Origin: Planktothrix agardhii NIES-204
Lineage (GTDB): Bacteria > Cyanobacteriota > Cyanobacteriia > Cyanobacteriales > Microcoleaceae
Length of the DNA: 64,000 nt
Direction of reading: 5' to 3'
NCBI GenBank assembly: GCA_003609755.1
Contig: AP017991.1
Location: 372,001 to 436,000 of the forward strand
The position numbers and the translations under genes were made by a program. Every line of letters begins with the position of its first letter. Positions within the stretch are counted from its first letter, which is position 1. Below the pieces are notes generated by a model. That model worked only from the letters and a program-made list of their open reading frames with translations, was not told the DNA's origin and did not search any database. This document shows, in pieces, positions 52,201 through 60,123 of this stretch.

Positions 52201-52677
52201 GCCGATCAAGTATTGCTGAAAAGTTCTCGTAAGAGTGGTCAAGCCGATGAGTCCATTAGCGATGTTCTGACCAAGGGTGACTACTACGTCCGAGTGTTGC
52301 CAAAAGGTAGCGTTGGTAGCAGCTACGACTTAAACATGAGCGCTTCTCCTGTTGGCCAAGATTCCTCCGTTGATTTGGGGACGTTGGGTGCTGATCCTCT
52401 CACCAATAAAGGGTTGAGTGGGGAAACTGGCGATCCAGTTGATGAATTTACTTTCATTGTGGGGAGTGGTGGTTTTGTCGATATTAACCTCACGGGTCTG
52501 AAAGCGAATGCCAACCTGGAGGTTTACAGCAAAGCGGGTGTACTAATTGGCAGTTCCGCTAATGCCGGAAACAGCAATGAAAATATCAACTCTTTCCTGT
52601 CACCGGATACCTACTTAGTTAAAGTTCTCGCCAGTGGTGGTCTGACTCCCTATAACTTAGAGGTTGTTGCTGGATAA
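49273..52677 (+). CDS. Giant repeat protein D: choice-of-anchor-K-like head and eight PPC-like domains
   Basis: 1134 residues. Residues 1-190 differ from the other proteins: FGQATNTWGTPNKGSFSDPIFKGVGTDTFNWAES, FNGSIWMDTAVESVPLQIQLDLDSPT and FDYGGKKYTLEVLGF. This resembles the choice-of-anchor K domain found at the head of some cyanobacterial surface proteins. Eight PPC-like domains follow, each with (D/R)-N-A-D-(L/V)-x-L-x-D-x-D-G and GDYYVxVxPxGxxxTxYxLxV. It has only one or two Cys. There is no signal peptide and no membrane helix. It ends PYNLEVVAG. An AAGGAAATCAAGGTC sequence precedes the ATG. Likely secreted together with C and E. Confidence 0.83.
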   Translation: MAEVFGQATNTWGTPNKGSFSDPIFKGVGTDTFNWAESVDPALPTNGLSISSLPFDVSFNKPFEVGMLSYFNGSIWMDTAVESVPLQIQLDLDSPTDQTKNFKFDLKLETVADCSPDPEDWKDFVYFPDVLPNETFDYGGKKYTLEVLGFSKDGGTTLENRFRVQEQEADSAGLYAKITEVKKQLPDGDKNAQTDGATLIGDIKKKAWVETEDIGYTEGGVRDVSDLYKFSIKEQCEVSLVLDQLAQNADLEILDSDGTTVLFQSTETGARTKELITEILEAGDYYVRVYTPGSQKTKYRLSVKGESITEEKDSLKTAKDLGVLSAQQVTELDKIGFGAGKSRDAQDFYKFSVTEDKNDVQIILDGLKADANIELYDSDGKTKLGTSDNKNRNADKIVAELDKGEYYIKVIPQGNAKTDYQLTVNSLAIKDEPDDKAPGVNLGTLTPANAITKADKIGAKVGSGRDQKDYYTFDVPDDTNIYLTLGGLKANAKVQLFDESGDEIDTSTGKAGVAIEQTLEKGTYTVLVTPDGQSSTDYQLKISAEAPFVDDYPIPKEALDLGAVSGKKVFNNEIGKTQGRAGRDEKDWIKFDVTKESWVDINLDKLRQNADLELYDGDGKTLLNYSRETGQRAAETIQDVLEPGTYYLQVVPKVSGRTGYQLSVDISDLGNKVQKFEVGDLNTVGTYSKPESIGLGAADRRNELDQYSFSLDEKTDVVINLDDLTADANIRLKTSQGVLLFDSTNSGDSSEEISENLDAGDYVLEVFPFGNAKANYNLSMSAAGGGVDDDSPASLATDMTNILNADKLYSTKDNIGSSIGSTSRDQKDYYSFTLTGEEAVSIKLSGLSGNANVELLDSDESPIRASRNPGKAAESISETLEAGKYYVLVTPQGSDRTDYDLSVSLGGSGGKDSDGTFPTATNIGGLGDYEASDSIGLQGDGYRDINDYRKFTISEKSNFSLNLTNLKQNADVELYDADQVLLKSSRKSGQADESISDVLTKGDYYVRVLPKGSVGSSYDLNMSASPVGQDSSVDLGTLGADPLTNKGLSGETGDPVDEFTFIVGSGGFVDINLTGLKANANLEVYSKAGVLIGSSANAGNSNENINSFLSPDTYLVKVLASGGLTPYNLEVVAG

Positions 52678-52695
52678 AACAAGAAAGCTCAACAC

Positions 52696-52760
52696 AGAAA
52701 TCCGGTTTCTTGACAAGTTTCTGTTCTGACTCAAAATCAAGCACCAGAAACCGGGTTTCT
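52696..52760. repeat. Two AGAAACCGGGTTTCT-type palindromes between proteins D and E
   Basis: AGAAATCCGGTTTCT (52696-52710) and AGAAACCGGGTTTCT (52746-52760) are 50 bp apart in the 127-bp gap, the same period as the triple copy at 39302. Confidence 0.85.
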
Positions 52761-52804
52761 CAGACTTTCCCATAACGACTAATTCACTAAATTTGGAGAA
52801 AATC

Positions 52805-55800
52805 ATGTTAATTGAATCACCAGACAGCAGTGTTTTATTTCCCTTAGAAGCTACCCCAGATCAGTTTAATCCCTACAATATTCTGATTGGCACTGCGGAA
52901 GCGAATGATGCCTTACCTCTATTATTCCAGGGTCAATATAGGAGTGATAATCCAGACTTAATTTTTGAAAGTTCCGATGTGATTCCTATTAATAAAACTA
53001 CTAATTTAGATGAGGATAATTTAACGGGAGTTGACCCAACACAATTGAAGGAGAATTTAGAAAGCAGTCAAAACCTTGAAATTCAACCCAGGAAAGGAAC
53101 TCAATCTGATACGGGAGGAACAATTAAAACAGCTAAGGATTTAGGAAAACTCAGTAGTAAACCCCTTTCAATCAATGAGAAAGTCGGATATAGAGTTCAG
53201 GGGAAACGGGATGTTAATGATTATTATAAGTTTACAGTCAAAAATCGCTTAAATCAAGTCAATATTTCTTTAGATGGACTCAAAGGCAATGCTAATTTGC
53301 AACTTTTGGGAAGTAATGGGAAAGAGATTATTTCCACATCTACAGAAACCGGAAAAACTAAAGAAAATATCTTTGAATCTTTACCTGCTGGGACTTATTA
53401 TCTGCGGGTATATCCCCAAGGTGCTGACAGTACCGCTTATCACCTCAGTTTAGATGCAGATTCGATTAGTGATGCAGATGGAACTGCTAAACTGGCTCAA
53501 GATTTTAAACTACCTGGTAAAATATTTACGGCAAAGGATGATATTGGTTTTGAGTTAGGTGGGGTAAGAGATCAGAAAGATTACTATGAATTAAATCTAA
53601 CAAAAGATAGCGAAGTTAGCATTAGTTTAGATGGGTTGACTCAAAATGCTAATATTAAGCTATTAGGTAAAGATGGTAAAAATGTTGAGTTTAGTTCCTC
53701 AAACTTAGGGAAGGAACGGGAAGAAATCACTACAACTTTAGATAAAGGCAAATACTACGTTTTAGTAGAACCTTATCAAACAGAACGTACTTCATATAAT
53801 TTGAGTGTCGCTGCTGATGCTCAGATTATAGATAAAGATGGTAGTTTACCGGGTAAAAAACTCAATATAGGTAAAAGCGTCACTGATAGTATTGGGGTCA
53901 AAACCGGAAAACGTATTGACCAAGATGATTATTACAATTTTGAGTTGAAGAAAGAAAGTGAAATCACCCTAGACTTACAAAAATTGACCCAAAATGCTGA
54001 TATTGAACTGTATGGAGAAGATGGAACTACTCAAATTTTAGCCTCGAATAATTCAGGGAATAAAGCTGAAACAATTAGTAGTATTCTTGACCCTGGAAAA
54101 TATTATGTTCGGATTAAAAATGTCGGAACAAATAACACAGAATATCGATTGTCTTTAACTGCAAATACTAAAATTAGCGAGAAAGATGATCAACTTCCAG
54201 GAACGAATTTAGGGGATATTACAAAACAGGAAGTTAATAAATCAAGTAAAATTGGTTTTCAAACTGGAAAAAATATTCGAGATACGGATGACTACTATCA
54301 GTTTAAAGTAGCAGAAAGTAGCAATGTTAATATTAACTTAGATGGTTTAAATGCAAATGCTAAATTAGAGTTACTGGGAACAGATGGTCAACGTCTTGGT
54401 AGTTCTAATAAAAAAGGAACAACAGCAGAGACAATTAACAAAAAATTAGAACCAGGAACTTATTACGTCCATATTGAACCGAATAGTGGCAAAGATAGCA
54501 CTGCATATAAGCTCAAGATTACAGCCGATCAACCCCTTGATGATTATGAATCTTTGAAAACCGCTAAAAAATTAGGGGCATTAAACCAACAAGATCCGAT
54601 TACAGAAACGAATGCTATTGGGTTCACCACGAGCGGTTTACGCGATAAAAATGACTATTATAATTTTAGTTTGACAGAACCGAATGAACTGACGGTGGAT
54701 CTGGAGAATCTCAAAGCTGATGCTAACGTCAGGTTATTGGATGCTAGTGGTAAATTAGTTGATGAAAATATTCAGAAAGGAACTAAACCTGAAACAATTT
54801 ATAAAGAACTGAAAGCGGGAGATTATTACTTACAAGTTTTACCCGTTGGCACTGCTAAAACAAACTATAACCTTATCGTTGGCATTCAACAAAAAAGTGA
54901 CTTATCGGGAGTCTTTCAATTAGCATCAACAACTGCTAATCCAGAGGATAAAGTTGATGTTAAATATACCGTTAGCAATACGGATGTGAGTGCAGCCGAT
55001 GGGTTCAGAGTGGGATTTTATTTATCAGCAGATAGCGCTATTAATCCTAAAAAAGATATCCTATTAGATTCCCAAACAATTAAATCCTTGGCAGGTTATA
55101 CCCTCACCAGTGAATTGACTCAAAAACTGACTTTACCAAATGTTAATAATGACTTTTGGAAACAAGGGAAAACCAAAGATTTCTATTTAGGAATGGTGGT
55201 TGACGATCTCAATGCAATTGGAGAAAGTAATGAAAAAAATAACCTCACCAAGCAACTATTATCGATCGCACCTGCTCCGGCTGATAATGCTGGGAATAGC
55301 CGTGATCAAGCCAAGGATTTAGGGGGAATTGGCAGTGCGCCTCAAACCTATTCTGACTGGTTAGGAAGCCACTACAATATTGCTACTGACTCTGACGATT
55401 ATTATAAATTACAACTGACTCAAAAAAGCAATCTGAAACTGGATTTAACTGGGTTACAATCCAATGCTGATGTTTATTTACTCGATAGTCAAGGTTATGA
55501 ACTTAAACAAGCAGTAAAATTAGGGAATAAATCTGAATCGATTGCTGAGAATTTATTACCTGGGGATTATTATGTTCGGGTGAATAAATCAGATAGCGAT
55601 CGCACAACCTATAATTTAAAAGTTGCGGCATCACCCCTAGAATATCCTGTTCCTGTTATTGCTGGCAATACTTGGGAAACTGCCTACAATATGACTAACA
55701 TCAGTAGTACCCCAACAACATACTCTGAATTTGTAGGCAATAAATACGGAATTCCTGAAGAACTTGAGGATTACTACAAACTTCAAATTGACAAAGATAG

Positions 55801-57751
55801 TAGTCTCTCCCTGAAGTTAACAGGAATGAGTGCTAACGCGAATCTGTTCTTGTACAACAGTGATAAAGGTCTGGTTGAATCCTCGGAAACTTTGAAGACT
55901 GCTGGTGAACAAATTCTCAGCAATTTAACCCCAGGGACTTACTATATTAAAGTTGCAGGTGTGGGTAACATTCAAACCACTTATAACTTAGAAGTTGCGA
56001 CTACAACACTGCCCAATAATGGTGCTGGGAATAATCCAGATAATTCTAAGGAATTAGGTGCTATTACAACACCACAAACGGTCAGTGATTGGGTTGGAGA
56101 TATCGATAATTCGGATTACTATCAATTATCTCTGCCTCAAACCAGTACCTTAGAACTGAATCTGACTAATACCAAGACTAACTTAAGTCTCTATGACAAT
56201 AAGGGTAATCCAATTAACTCCGACGACCAAACCGGGAAACTGGTTAGCAATTTACAAGCGGGAACTTATTACGTCGAAGTTGCTCCAGACTATAACGTTA
56301 GTAGTGCCAATTATGACTTGCAGGTTTCAGCAACTCCGCGAGTTGATACAGCAGGTAATACCATCAATACCGCACAAGATATCGGCGCTTTAGGTGCGAC
56401 TGCGGTAACAAAAAATGATTGGGTTGGGGATATTGATACCGATGATTATTACAAATTCTCCCTCGCAGGAAATAGCACCCTCAATCTCAATTTAAGTGGA
56501 TTAACTCAAAATGCTGACCTGTACTTGTACAACAGTGAGGGTTCTGAAATTGGTTATTCCTATCAAGAGGGTAAAACGGATGAAAATATCCTGACAAATC
56601 TCACAGCAGGAACCTATTATGTACTTGTTAATAGTGATTATTATGGTGGCAACACAACTTATAATTTAAAATTGTCGGCAACAGCAATTTCTGATAGTGC
56701 CGGAAATGACATGACCACAGCACAAGATATCGGCACTTTAGGTGCGACTGCGGTAACAAAAAATGATTGGGTTGGGGATATTGACACCTACGATTATTAC
56801 AAATTCTCCCTGACTGGAAATAGCACCCTCAATCTCAATTTAAGTGGATTAACTCAGAATGCTGACCTGTACTTGTACAACAGTGCGAGTTCTGAAATTG
56901 GTTATTCCTATCAAGAGGGTAAAACGGATGAAAATATCCTGACAAATCTCACAGCAGGAACCTATTATGTACTTGTTAATAGTGATTATTATGGTGGCAA
57001 CACAACTTATAATTTAGGAGTTTCTGCCACCGCCTTAACCTATTCTCCTGCTAATAAAGTCGGTAATACTCTCAGTCAAAACCTCAATATTGGGGCTTTA
57101 GGAACAACTCAAACCTTTAATGATTTTGTGGGTAATCCCCATGGAATAGAACAGGATGAAAATGATTTCTATACTTTCTCAATTCCCAGTGCGAGTACCA
57201 TTAATTTAAAACTAACTGGTTTAACGGCAAACGCTGATCTCTACCTCTATGATAGCAATGATTATCAGATCGGTGAATCTGCGGCTTTCTCGAATGTAGA
57301 TGAAACCATTAGCAAAATCCTAAATCCAGGTACATACCGCATCAAAGTTAGCAGCAACAATGGTGCTAATACCGGTTACAATTTACAAGCAACTGCATCT
57401 GCATTACCGAATAATGGTGCCGGTGAAAGTTTTGATAAAGCGTTACCTTTAGGTATTCTGAGCAGTGCTATTAGTTATGATGATTGGGTGGGTTACTCGA
57501 TTGATTCCAGTGATTACTACCAATTCCAACTCGCTCAAAACCGTGTCGTTAATGTTAACTTAAGCAATGTCAGTGACTCAATTAGTGTTAACATTTACGA
57601 TAATTCTGGTGACTATATTACATCCGATCTTGTTGGTGCCGGAGAAACTAAAACTTTAACAACAGAAACACTGCCACCGGGTCTGTATTATGTTACGGTC
57701 GATGATTACTATACCGATAAAGGTGCTTTCTATCGCCTATCCATTTCTTAA
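52805..57751 (+). CDS. Giant repeat protein E: twelve PPC-like domains with a CARDB-like insert
   Basis: 1648 residues from the ATG at 52805, which GGAG precedes by 7 bases; an in-frame TTG at 52793 overlaps that site. An acidic head of about 100 residues has no signal peptide. Five PPC-like domains follow (about 110-695). Then comes a CARDB-like beta-sandwich (about 695-825; DVKYTVSNTDVSAADGFRVGFYLSAD and DLNAIGESNEKNN). Seven more PPC-like domains follow, in which DWVGDxDxxDYYxF replaces the IGF start. Domains nine and ten repeat at 348 bp with almost the same DNA. The protein ends FYRLSIS. Aromatic and Asp/Asn content is high and Cys is absent or nearly so. Probably a fibrous extracellular protein. 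Confidence 0.85.
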   Translation: MLIESPDSSVLFPLEATPDQFNPYNILIGTAEANDALPLLFQGQYRSDNPDLIFESSDVIPINKTTNLDEDNLTGVDPTQLKENLESSQNLEIQPRKGTQSDTGGTIKTAKDLGKLSSKPLSINEKVGYRVQGKRDVNDYYKFTVKNRLNQVNISLDGLKGNANLQLLGSNGKEIISTSTETGKTKENIFESLPAGTYYLRVYPQGADSTAYHLSLDADSISDADGTAKLAQDFKLPGKIFTAKDDIGFELGGVRDQKDYYELNLTKDSEVSISLDGLTQNANIKLLGKDGKNVEFSSSNLGKEREEITTTLDKGKYYVLVEPYQTERTSYNLSVAADAQIIDKDGSLPGKKLNIGKSVTDSIGVKTGKRIDQDDYYNFELKKESEITLDLQKLTQNADIELYGEDGTTQILASNNSGNKAETISSILDPGKYYVRIKNVGTNNTEYRLSLTANTKISEKDDQLPGTNLGDITKQEVNKSSKIGFQTGKNIRDTDDYYQFKVAESSNVNINLDGLNANAKLELLGTDGQRLGSSNKKGTTAETINKKLEPGTYYVHIEPNSGKDSTAYKLKITADQPLDDYESLKTAKKLGALNQQDPITETNAIGFTTSGLRDKNDYYNFSLTEPNELTVDLENLKADANVRLLDASGKLVDENIQKGTKPETIYKELKAGDYYLQVLPVGTAKTNYNLIVGIQQKSDLSGVFQLASTTANPEDKVDVKYTVSNTDVSAADGFRVGFYLSADSAINPKKDILLDSQTIKSLAGYTLTSELTQKLTLPNVNNDFWKQGKTKDFYLGMVVDDLNAIGESNEKNNLTKQLLSIAPAPADNAGNSRDQAKDLGGIGSAPQTYSDWLGSHYNIATDSDDYYKLQLTQKSNLKLDLTGLQSNADVYLLDSQGYELKQAVKLGNKSESIAENLLPGDYYVRVNKSDSDRTTYNLKVAASPLEYPVPVIAGNTWETAYNMTNISSTPTTYSEFVGNKYGIPEELEDYYKLQIDKDSSLSLKLTGMSANANLFLYNSDKGLVESSETLKTAGEQILSNLTPGTYYIKVAGVGNIQTTYNLEVATTTLPNNGAGNNPDNSKELGAITTPQTVSDWVGDIDNSDYYQLSLPQTSTLELNLTNTKTNLSLYDNKGNPINSDDQTGKLVSNLQAGTYYVEVAPDYNVSSANYDLQVSATPRVDTAGNTINTAQDIGALGATAVTKNDWVGDIDTDDYYKFSLAGNSTLNLNLSGLTQNADLYLYNSEGSEIGYSYQEGKTDENILTNLTAGTYYVLVNSDYYGGNTTYNLKLSATAISDSAGNDMTTAQDIGTLGATAVTKNDWVGDIDTYDYYKFSLTGNSTLNLNLSGLTQNADLYLYNSASSEIGYSYQEGKTDENILTNLTAGTYYVLVNSDYYGGNTTYNLGVSATALTYSPANKVGNTLSQNLNIGALGTTQTFNDFVGNPHGIEQDENDFYTFSIPSASTINLKLTGLTANADLYLYDSNDYQIGESAAFSNVDETISKILNPGTYRIKVSSNNGANTGYNLQATASALPNNGAGESFDKALPLGILSSAISYDDWVGYSIDSSDYYQFQLAQNRVVNVNLSNVSDSISVNIYDNSGDYITSDLVGAGETKTLTTETLPPGLYYVTVDDYYTDKGAFYRLSIS
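56372..57020 (+). repeat. 348-bp in-frame duplication inside gene E
   Basis: TGCGGTAACAAAAAATGATT at 56401 recurs at 56749, a period of 348 bp (116 residues). Long blocks such as AATTTAAGTGGATTAACTCA, and the TATCAAGAGGGTAAAACGGA region through the end of the domain, are unchanged. Differences are clustered (GAGGG versus GCGAG, GCAGG versus ACTGG). This is a recent duplication of one PPC-like domain. Confidence 0.9.
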
Positions 57752-57771
57752 GTTGAGTTGACACTGATGGT

Positions 57772-57802
57772 GTAGGGTGCGAAGAACGCTTACGCACCCT
57801 AC
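57772..57802 (+). terminator. Perfect 10-bp hairpin downstream of gene E
   Basis: GTAGGGTGCG (57772-57781), an 11-base loop and CGCACCCTAC (57793-57802), starting 20 bp after the stop at 57751. A strong GC stem in this place fits a terminator or 3'-end stabiliser, though no T-run follows. It abuts the right copy of the cluster-flanking repeat. Confidence 0.55.
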
Positions 57803-58035
57803 TAATAGAAATATCAGTTAAGAAACCCGGTTTCTGACCCAATTATTAAAATAAAACCCGTAGGGGCGGGTTCGACAAAATTTTTCAAATCTGACAAATA
57901 ATCTTGATAAACCCGCCCACCCCACCAAAATTTAACGTTAACAAAACCGGGTTTATATTGATTCCTATTATGGGGTTGGGCGGGTTTATTTAGGTTAATT
58001 ATTATTAACAAAAATCCCGGTGAACCCGCCCCTAC
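57801..58035. repeat. Right copy of the cluster-flanking direct repeat, with a 120-bp insertion
   Basis: 57801-57850 matches 39382-39431 (49 of 50 bases) and 57971-58035 matches 39432-39496 (61 of 65), in the same orientation. Between them 57851-57970 holds 120 bp absent from the left copy, containing GTAGGGGCGGGTT and AACCCGCCC, another member of the same hairpin family. Together the copies bracket the five giant-protein genes. Confidence 0.85.
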
Positions 58036-58060
58036 GCTGTCGGGTTAAAAGCTTTATATG

Positions 58061-59962
58061 TTACAGTCTACAAGTCTCGACGCGAGAGAAGAGAACCCAC
58101 CAACCCCACCCCCAGAAATCACCCTCCATCCAACTATAAATCAAAATCCATGGGAGGTGGCCACTTGGTGCTTGTCTTGTAAATTTTATTTGATCGCGCC
58201 CCGACCTCCAGCCATTCACAGGCCAACCCACCTGATCACCAAAGGCATCCCAGACTTTCGTATCATAACTCCGGGTTCCTCCCAGACTTTGATAGATACG
58301 CTTCTGTACCGAAAAGCCGAAGCGTCCATCACTATATTTTACCCAAAGTTGGTCAATAGTGCGTAAATCCTCACAGGGAAAATTATCAATATCTTTTTCA
58401 TTTAACCGTCCTTCCTTTGTTCTCCCGGCTACTGCACACATTTTCTTGGCCGTTTCTTTGTTAGCTTCTTCCCAGTTTCCGGCTTTTAAAAGTTGTTCTA
58501 ATTGACGATAATTAATACCTTTAGCTGACTTTAATTCTATATCGGGTTGGGGTGTTGGTTCGGTTGTCGGTAGCGGTGTAAGCTTACAATTCTTGAAGCG
58601 AGAGAAAAACAAACTGGCCCAGCGCTGATAAGGAGTGAACATCGACATACGACCCACACGCGGAAAGTGACCCACGGTAGCTTGTAAGGAAAAGGTCAGA
58701 TCATCGTAGTCCATCCAACTACCATTATTTCTCCATCCGACGCGCTCGCCCAGCTTACATTCTGTCTCTCTGTCTACCTTACCCCCAACTTCTAGCCAGA
58801 TTTCCTTCTGGACACTGAAGCCAAAACGACCATTACTGTATTTTACCCATAACTGATCAATGGTGCGTAAATCCTCAAATGGGAAATTATCAATTGAGTC
58901 TTTATCTAACTCTCCTTCCTGTGTTCTTCCAGCTACTTCTAACATTTTTTTAGCTGTTTCTTGGTCAGCTTCTTTCCAGTTTCCAGCTTTCAACAGTTGT
59001 TCTAATTGGTCATAATTAACGCCTTTAGCTGACTTTAATTTTATATTGGGTTGGGGTGTTGCTTGGGGAGTTGGTTGGGATGTTGGTTTAACTGTTAATT
59101 GTAATGCTTCTAAGACTTCTTGAGCAGTTTGAAAGCGTTTTTTAGTTCCCAGTTGTAAGAGTTTATCTAAGACTTGACCCAAAGTATTATTGACTTTAAC
59201 CGTTAAATAATCTCGCCACACCCAATCACTTTCACTAACATCAAATAAATCAAACGGTTCAATATTAGTTAATAAATGAATACAAGTTACCCCTAAACTA
59301 TATAAATCACTCGCAAAAGTCGGTTTTCCCATCGCTTGTTCAGGTGCAGTATATTGGGCTGAACCAATAACTGTTCCTGTGACCGCTAACGCCGTTATAG
59401 TGGCTGCTTTAGCTGCTCCAAAATCCACTAAAAATAATTTATTATCGCTTTTTCTTCTAATAATATTTTCCGGCTTAATATCTCGATGAATTACCGATTT
59501 TTGGTGAATAAATGCTAAAACAGGTAATAAATCCCCTAACAAATTAACAATTTTAGTTTCTGAAAATGCCCCGATTTGAGCTAATTCTTGAGCTAAATTT
59601 TGTCCTTCAATATATTCTTGAACGAGATATTGACGGTTATCTTGGATTAAATAGGCGAATAATTCAGGAATTTGTTGATGTTTGCCTAATTTTTCTAATT
59701 GTATGGCTTCTTGTTTAAAAAGTTCTCCCGCTTTTTCTTGATTATTCGTACCTTGAGCTTGCGGTAAAAATTGTTTAATTACACAATAGGGTTGGGAAGG
59801 TTTATGTTCATCAACTGCTAAAAATGTCCGACCAAATCCCCCTTGTCCTAATATTTCTAAAGCCCGATATCGATCTGTTAACAGTAATTTAGAACCACAC
59901 TTTTGACAAAAGGTTGTTTTAGAGTTGGTTTGTAAACAATCGGGGTTAAGGCATTTACTCAT
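58061..59962 (-). CDS. Ser/Thr protein kinase with zinc-ribbon head and two GUN4 domains
   Basis: 633 residues. Four Cys (4, 9, 19, 22) form an N-terminal zinc ribbon. The kinase domain (about 30-295) has LGQGGFG (38-44), Lys63, VIHRDIKPENII, LVDFGAAKA and GSAQYTAPEQ, all needed for activity. Two GUN4 domains follow (about 305-456 and 473-633), each with GVNYDQLEQLLKAGNWKEAD and FPFEDLRTIDQLWVKYSNGRFGFSVQKEIW. Free GUN4 binds porphyrins and activates Mg-chelatase; kinase-GUN4 fusions are known in cyanobacteria but their ligand is not. No membrane helix is seen. The Pro/Thr/Gln-rich linkers (TPQATPQ) are typical. A tetrapyrrole-sensing kinase is an inference. Confidence 0.9.
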   Translation of the reverse strand: MSKCLNPDCLQTNSKTTFCQKCGSKLLLTDRYRALEILGQGGFGRTFLAVDEHKPSQPYCVIKQFLPQAQGTNNQEKAGELFKQEAIQLEKLGKHQQIPELFAYLIQDNRQYLVQEYIEGQNLAQELAQIGAFSETKIVNLLGDLLPVLAFIHQKSVIHRDIKPENIIRRKSDNKLFLVDFGAAKAATITALAVTGTVIGSAQYTAPEQAMGKPTFASDLYSLGVTCIHLLTNIEPFDLFDVSESDWVWRDYLTVKVNNTLGQVLDKLLQLGTKKRFQTAQEVLEALQLTVKPTSQPTPQATPQPNIKLKSAKGVNYDQLEQLLKAGNWKEADQETAKKMLEVAGRTQEGELDKDSIDNFPFEDLRTIDQLWVKYSNGRFGFSVQKEIWLEVGGKVDRETECKLGERVGWRNNGSWMDYDDLTFSLQATVGHFPRVGRMSMFTPYQRWASLFFSRFKNCKLTPLPTTEPTPQPDIELKSAKGINYRQLEQLLKAGNWEEANKETAKKMCAVAGRTKEGRLNEKDIDNFPCEDLRTIDQLWVKYSDGRFGFSVQKRIYQSLGGTRSYDTKVWDAFGDQVGWPVNGWRSGRDQIKFTRQAPSGHLPWILIYSWMEGDFWGWGWWVLFSRVETCRL

Positions 59963-60037
59963 GTTTAAGCCTGGGGATAGATGACAATGCTGATTTAATT
60001 ATAGCCGTAAATTGTTCTGCTTGTACCGATAAATTCA

Positions 60038-60103
60038 AGAAACCGGGTTTCTGCAATAACTTTTGTTAATAACAACAAATATGAGTTGAGAAACTAGGTT
60101 TCT
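60038..60103. repeat. Two AGAAAC-GGTTTCT palindromes upstream of the kinase gene
   Basis: AGAAACCGGGTTTCT (60038-60052) and AGAAACTAGGTTTCT (60089-60103), 51 bp apart, lie between the kinase and Uma2 genes. They are the rightmost members of the family in this window. Confidence 0.8.
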
Positions 60104-60123
60104 GACCCCCCCACACCTCCAAA

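Noticed and set aside
39548-57751. RTX-type calcium-binding haemolysin interpretation of the giant proteins
   Set aside because: No GGxGxDxLx nonapeptides were found; the calcium-loop-like motifs are DxNxDGxxD of FG-GAP blades, and the rest is PPC and Calx-beta.
57814-58011. Small minus-strand frame between gene E and the kinase
   Set aside because: It lies entirely in the flanking hairpin repeats and encodes only repeat-derived residues.
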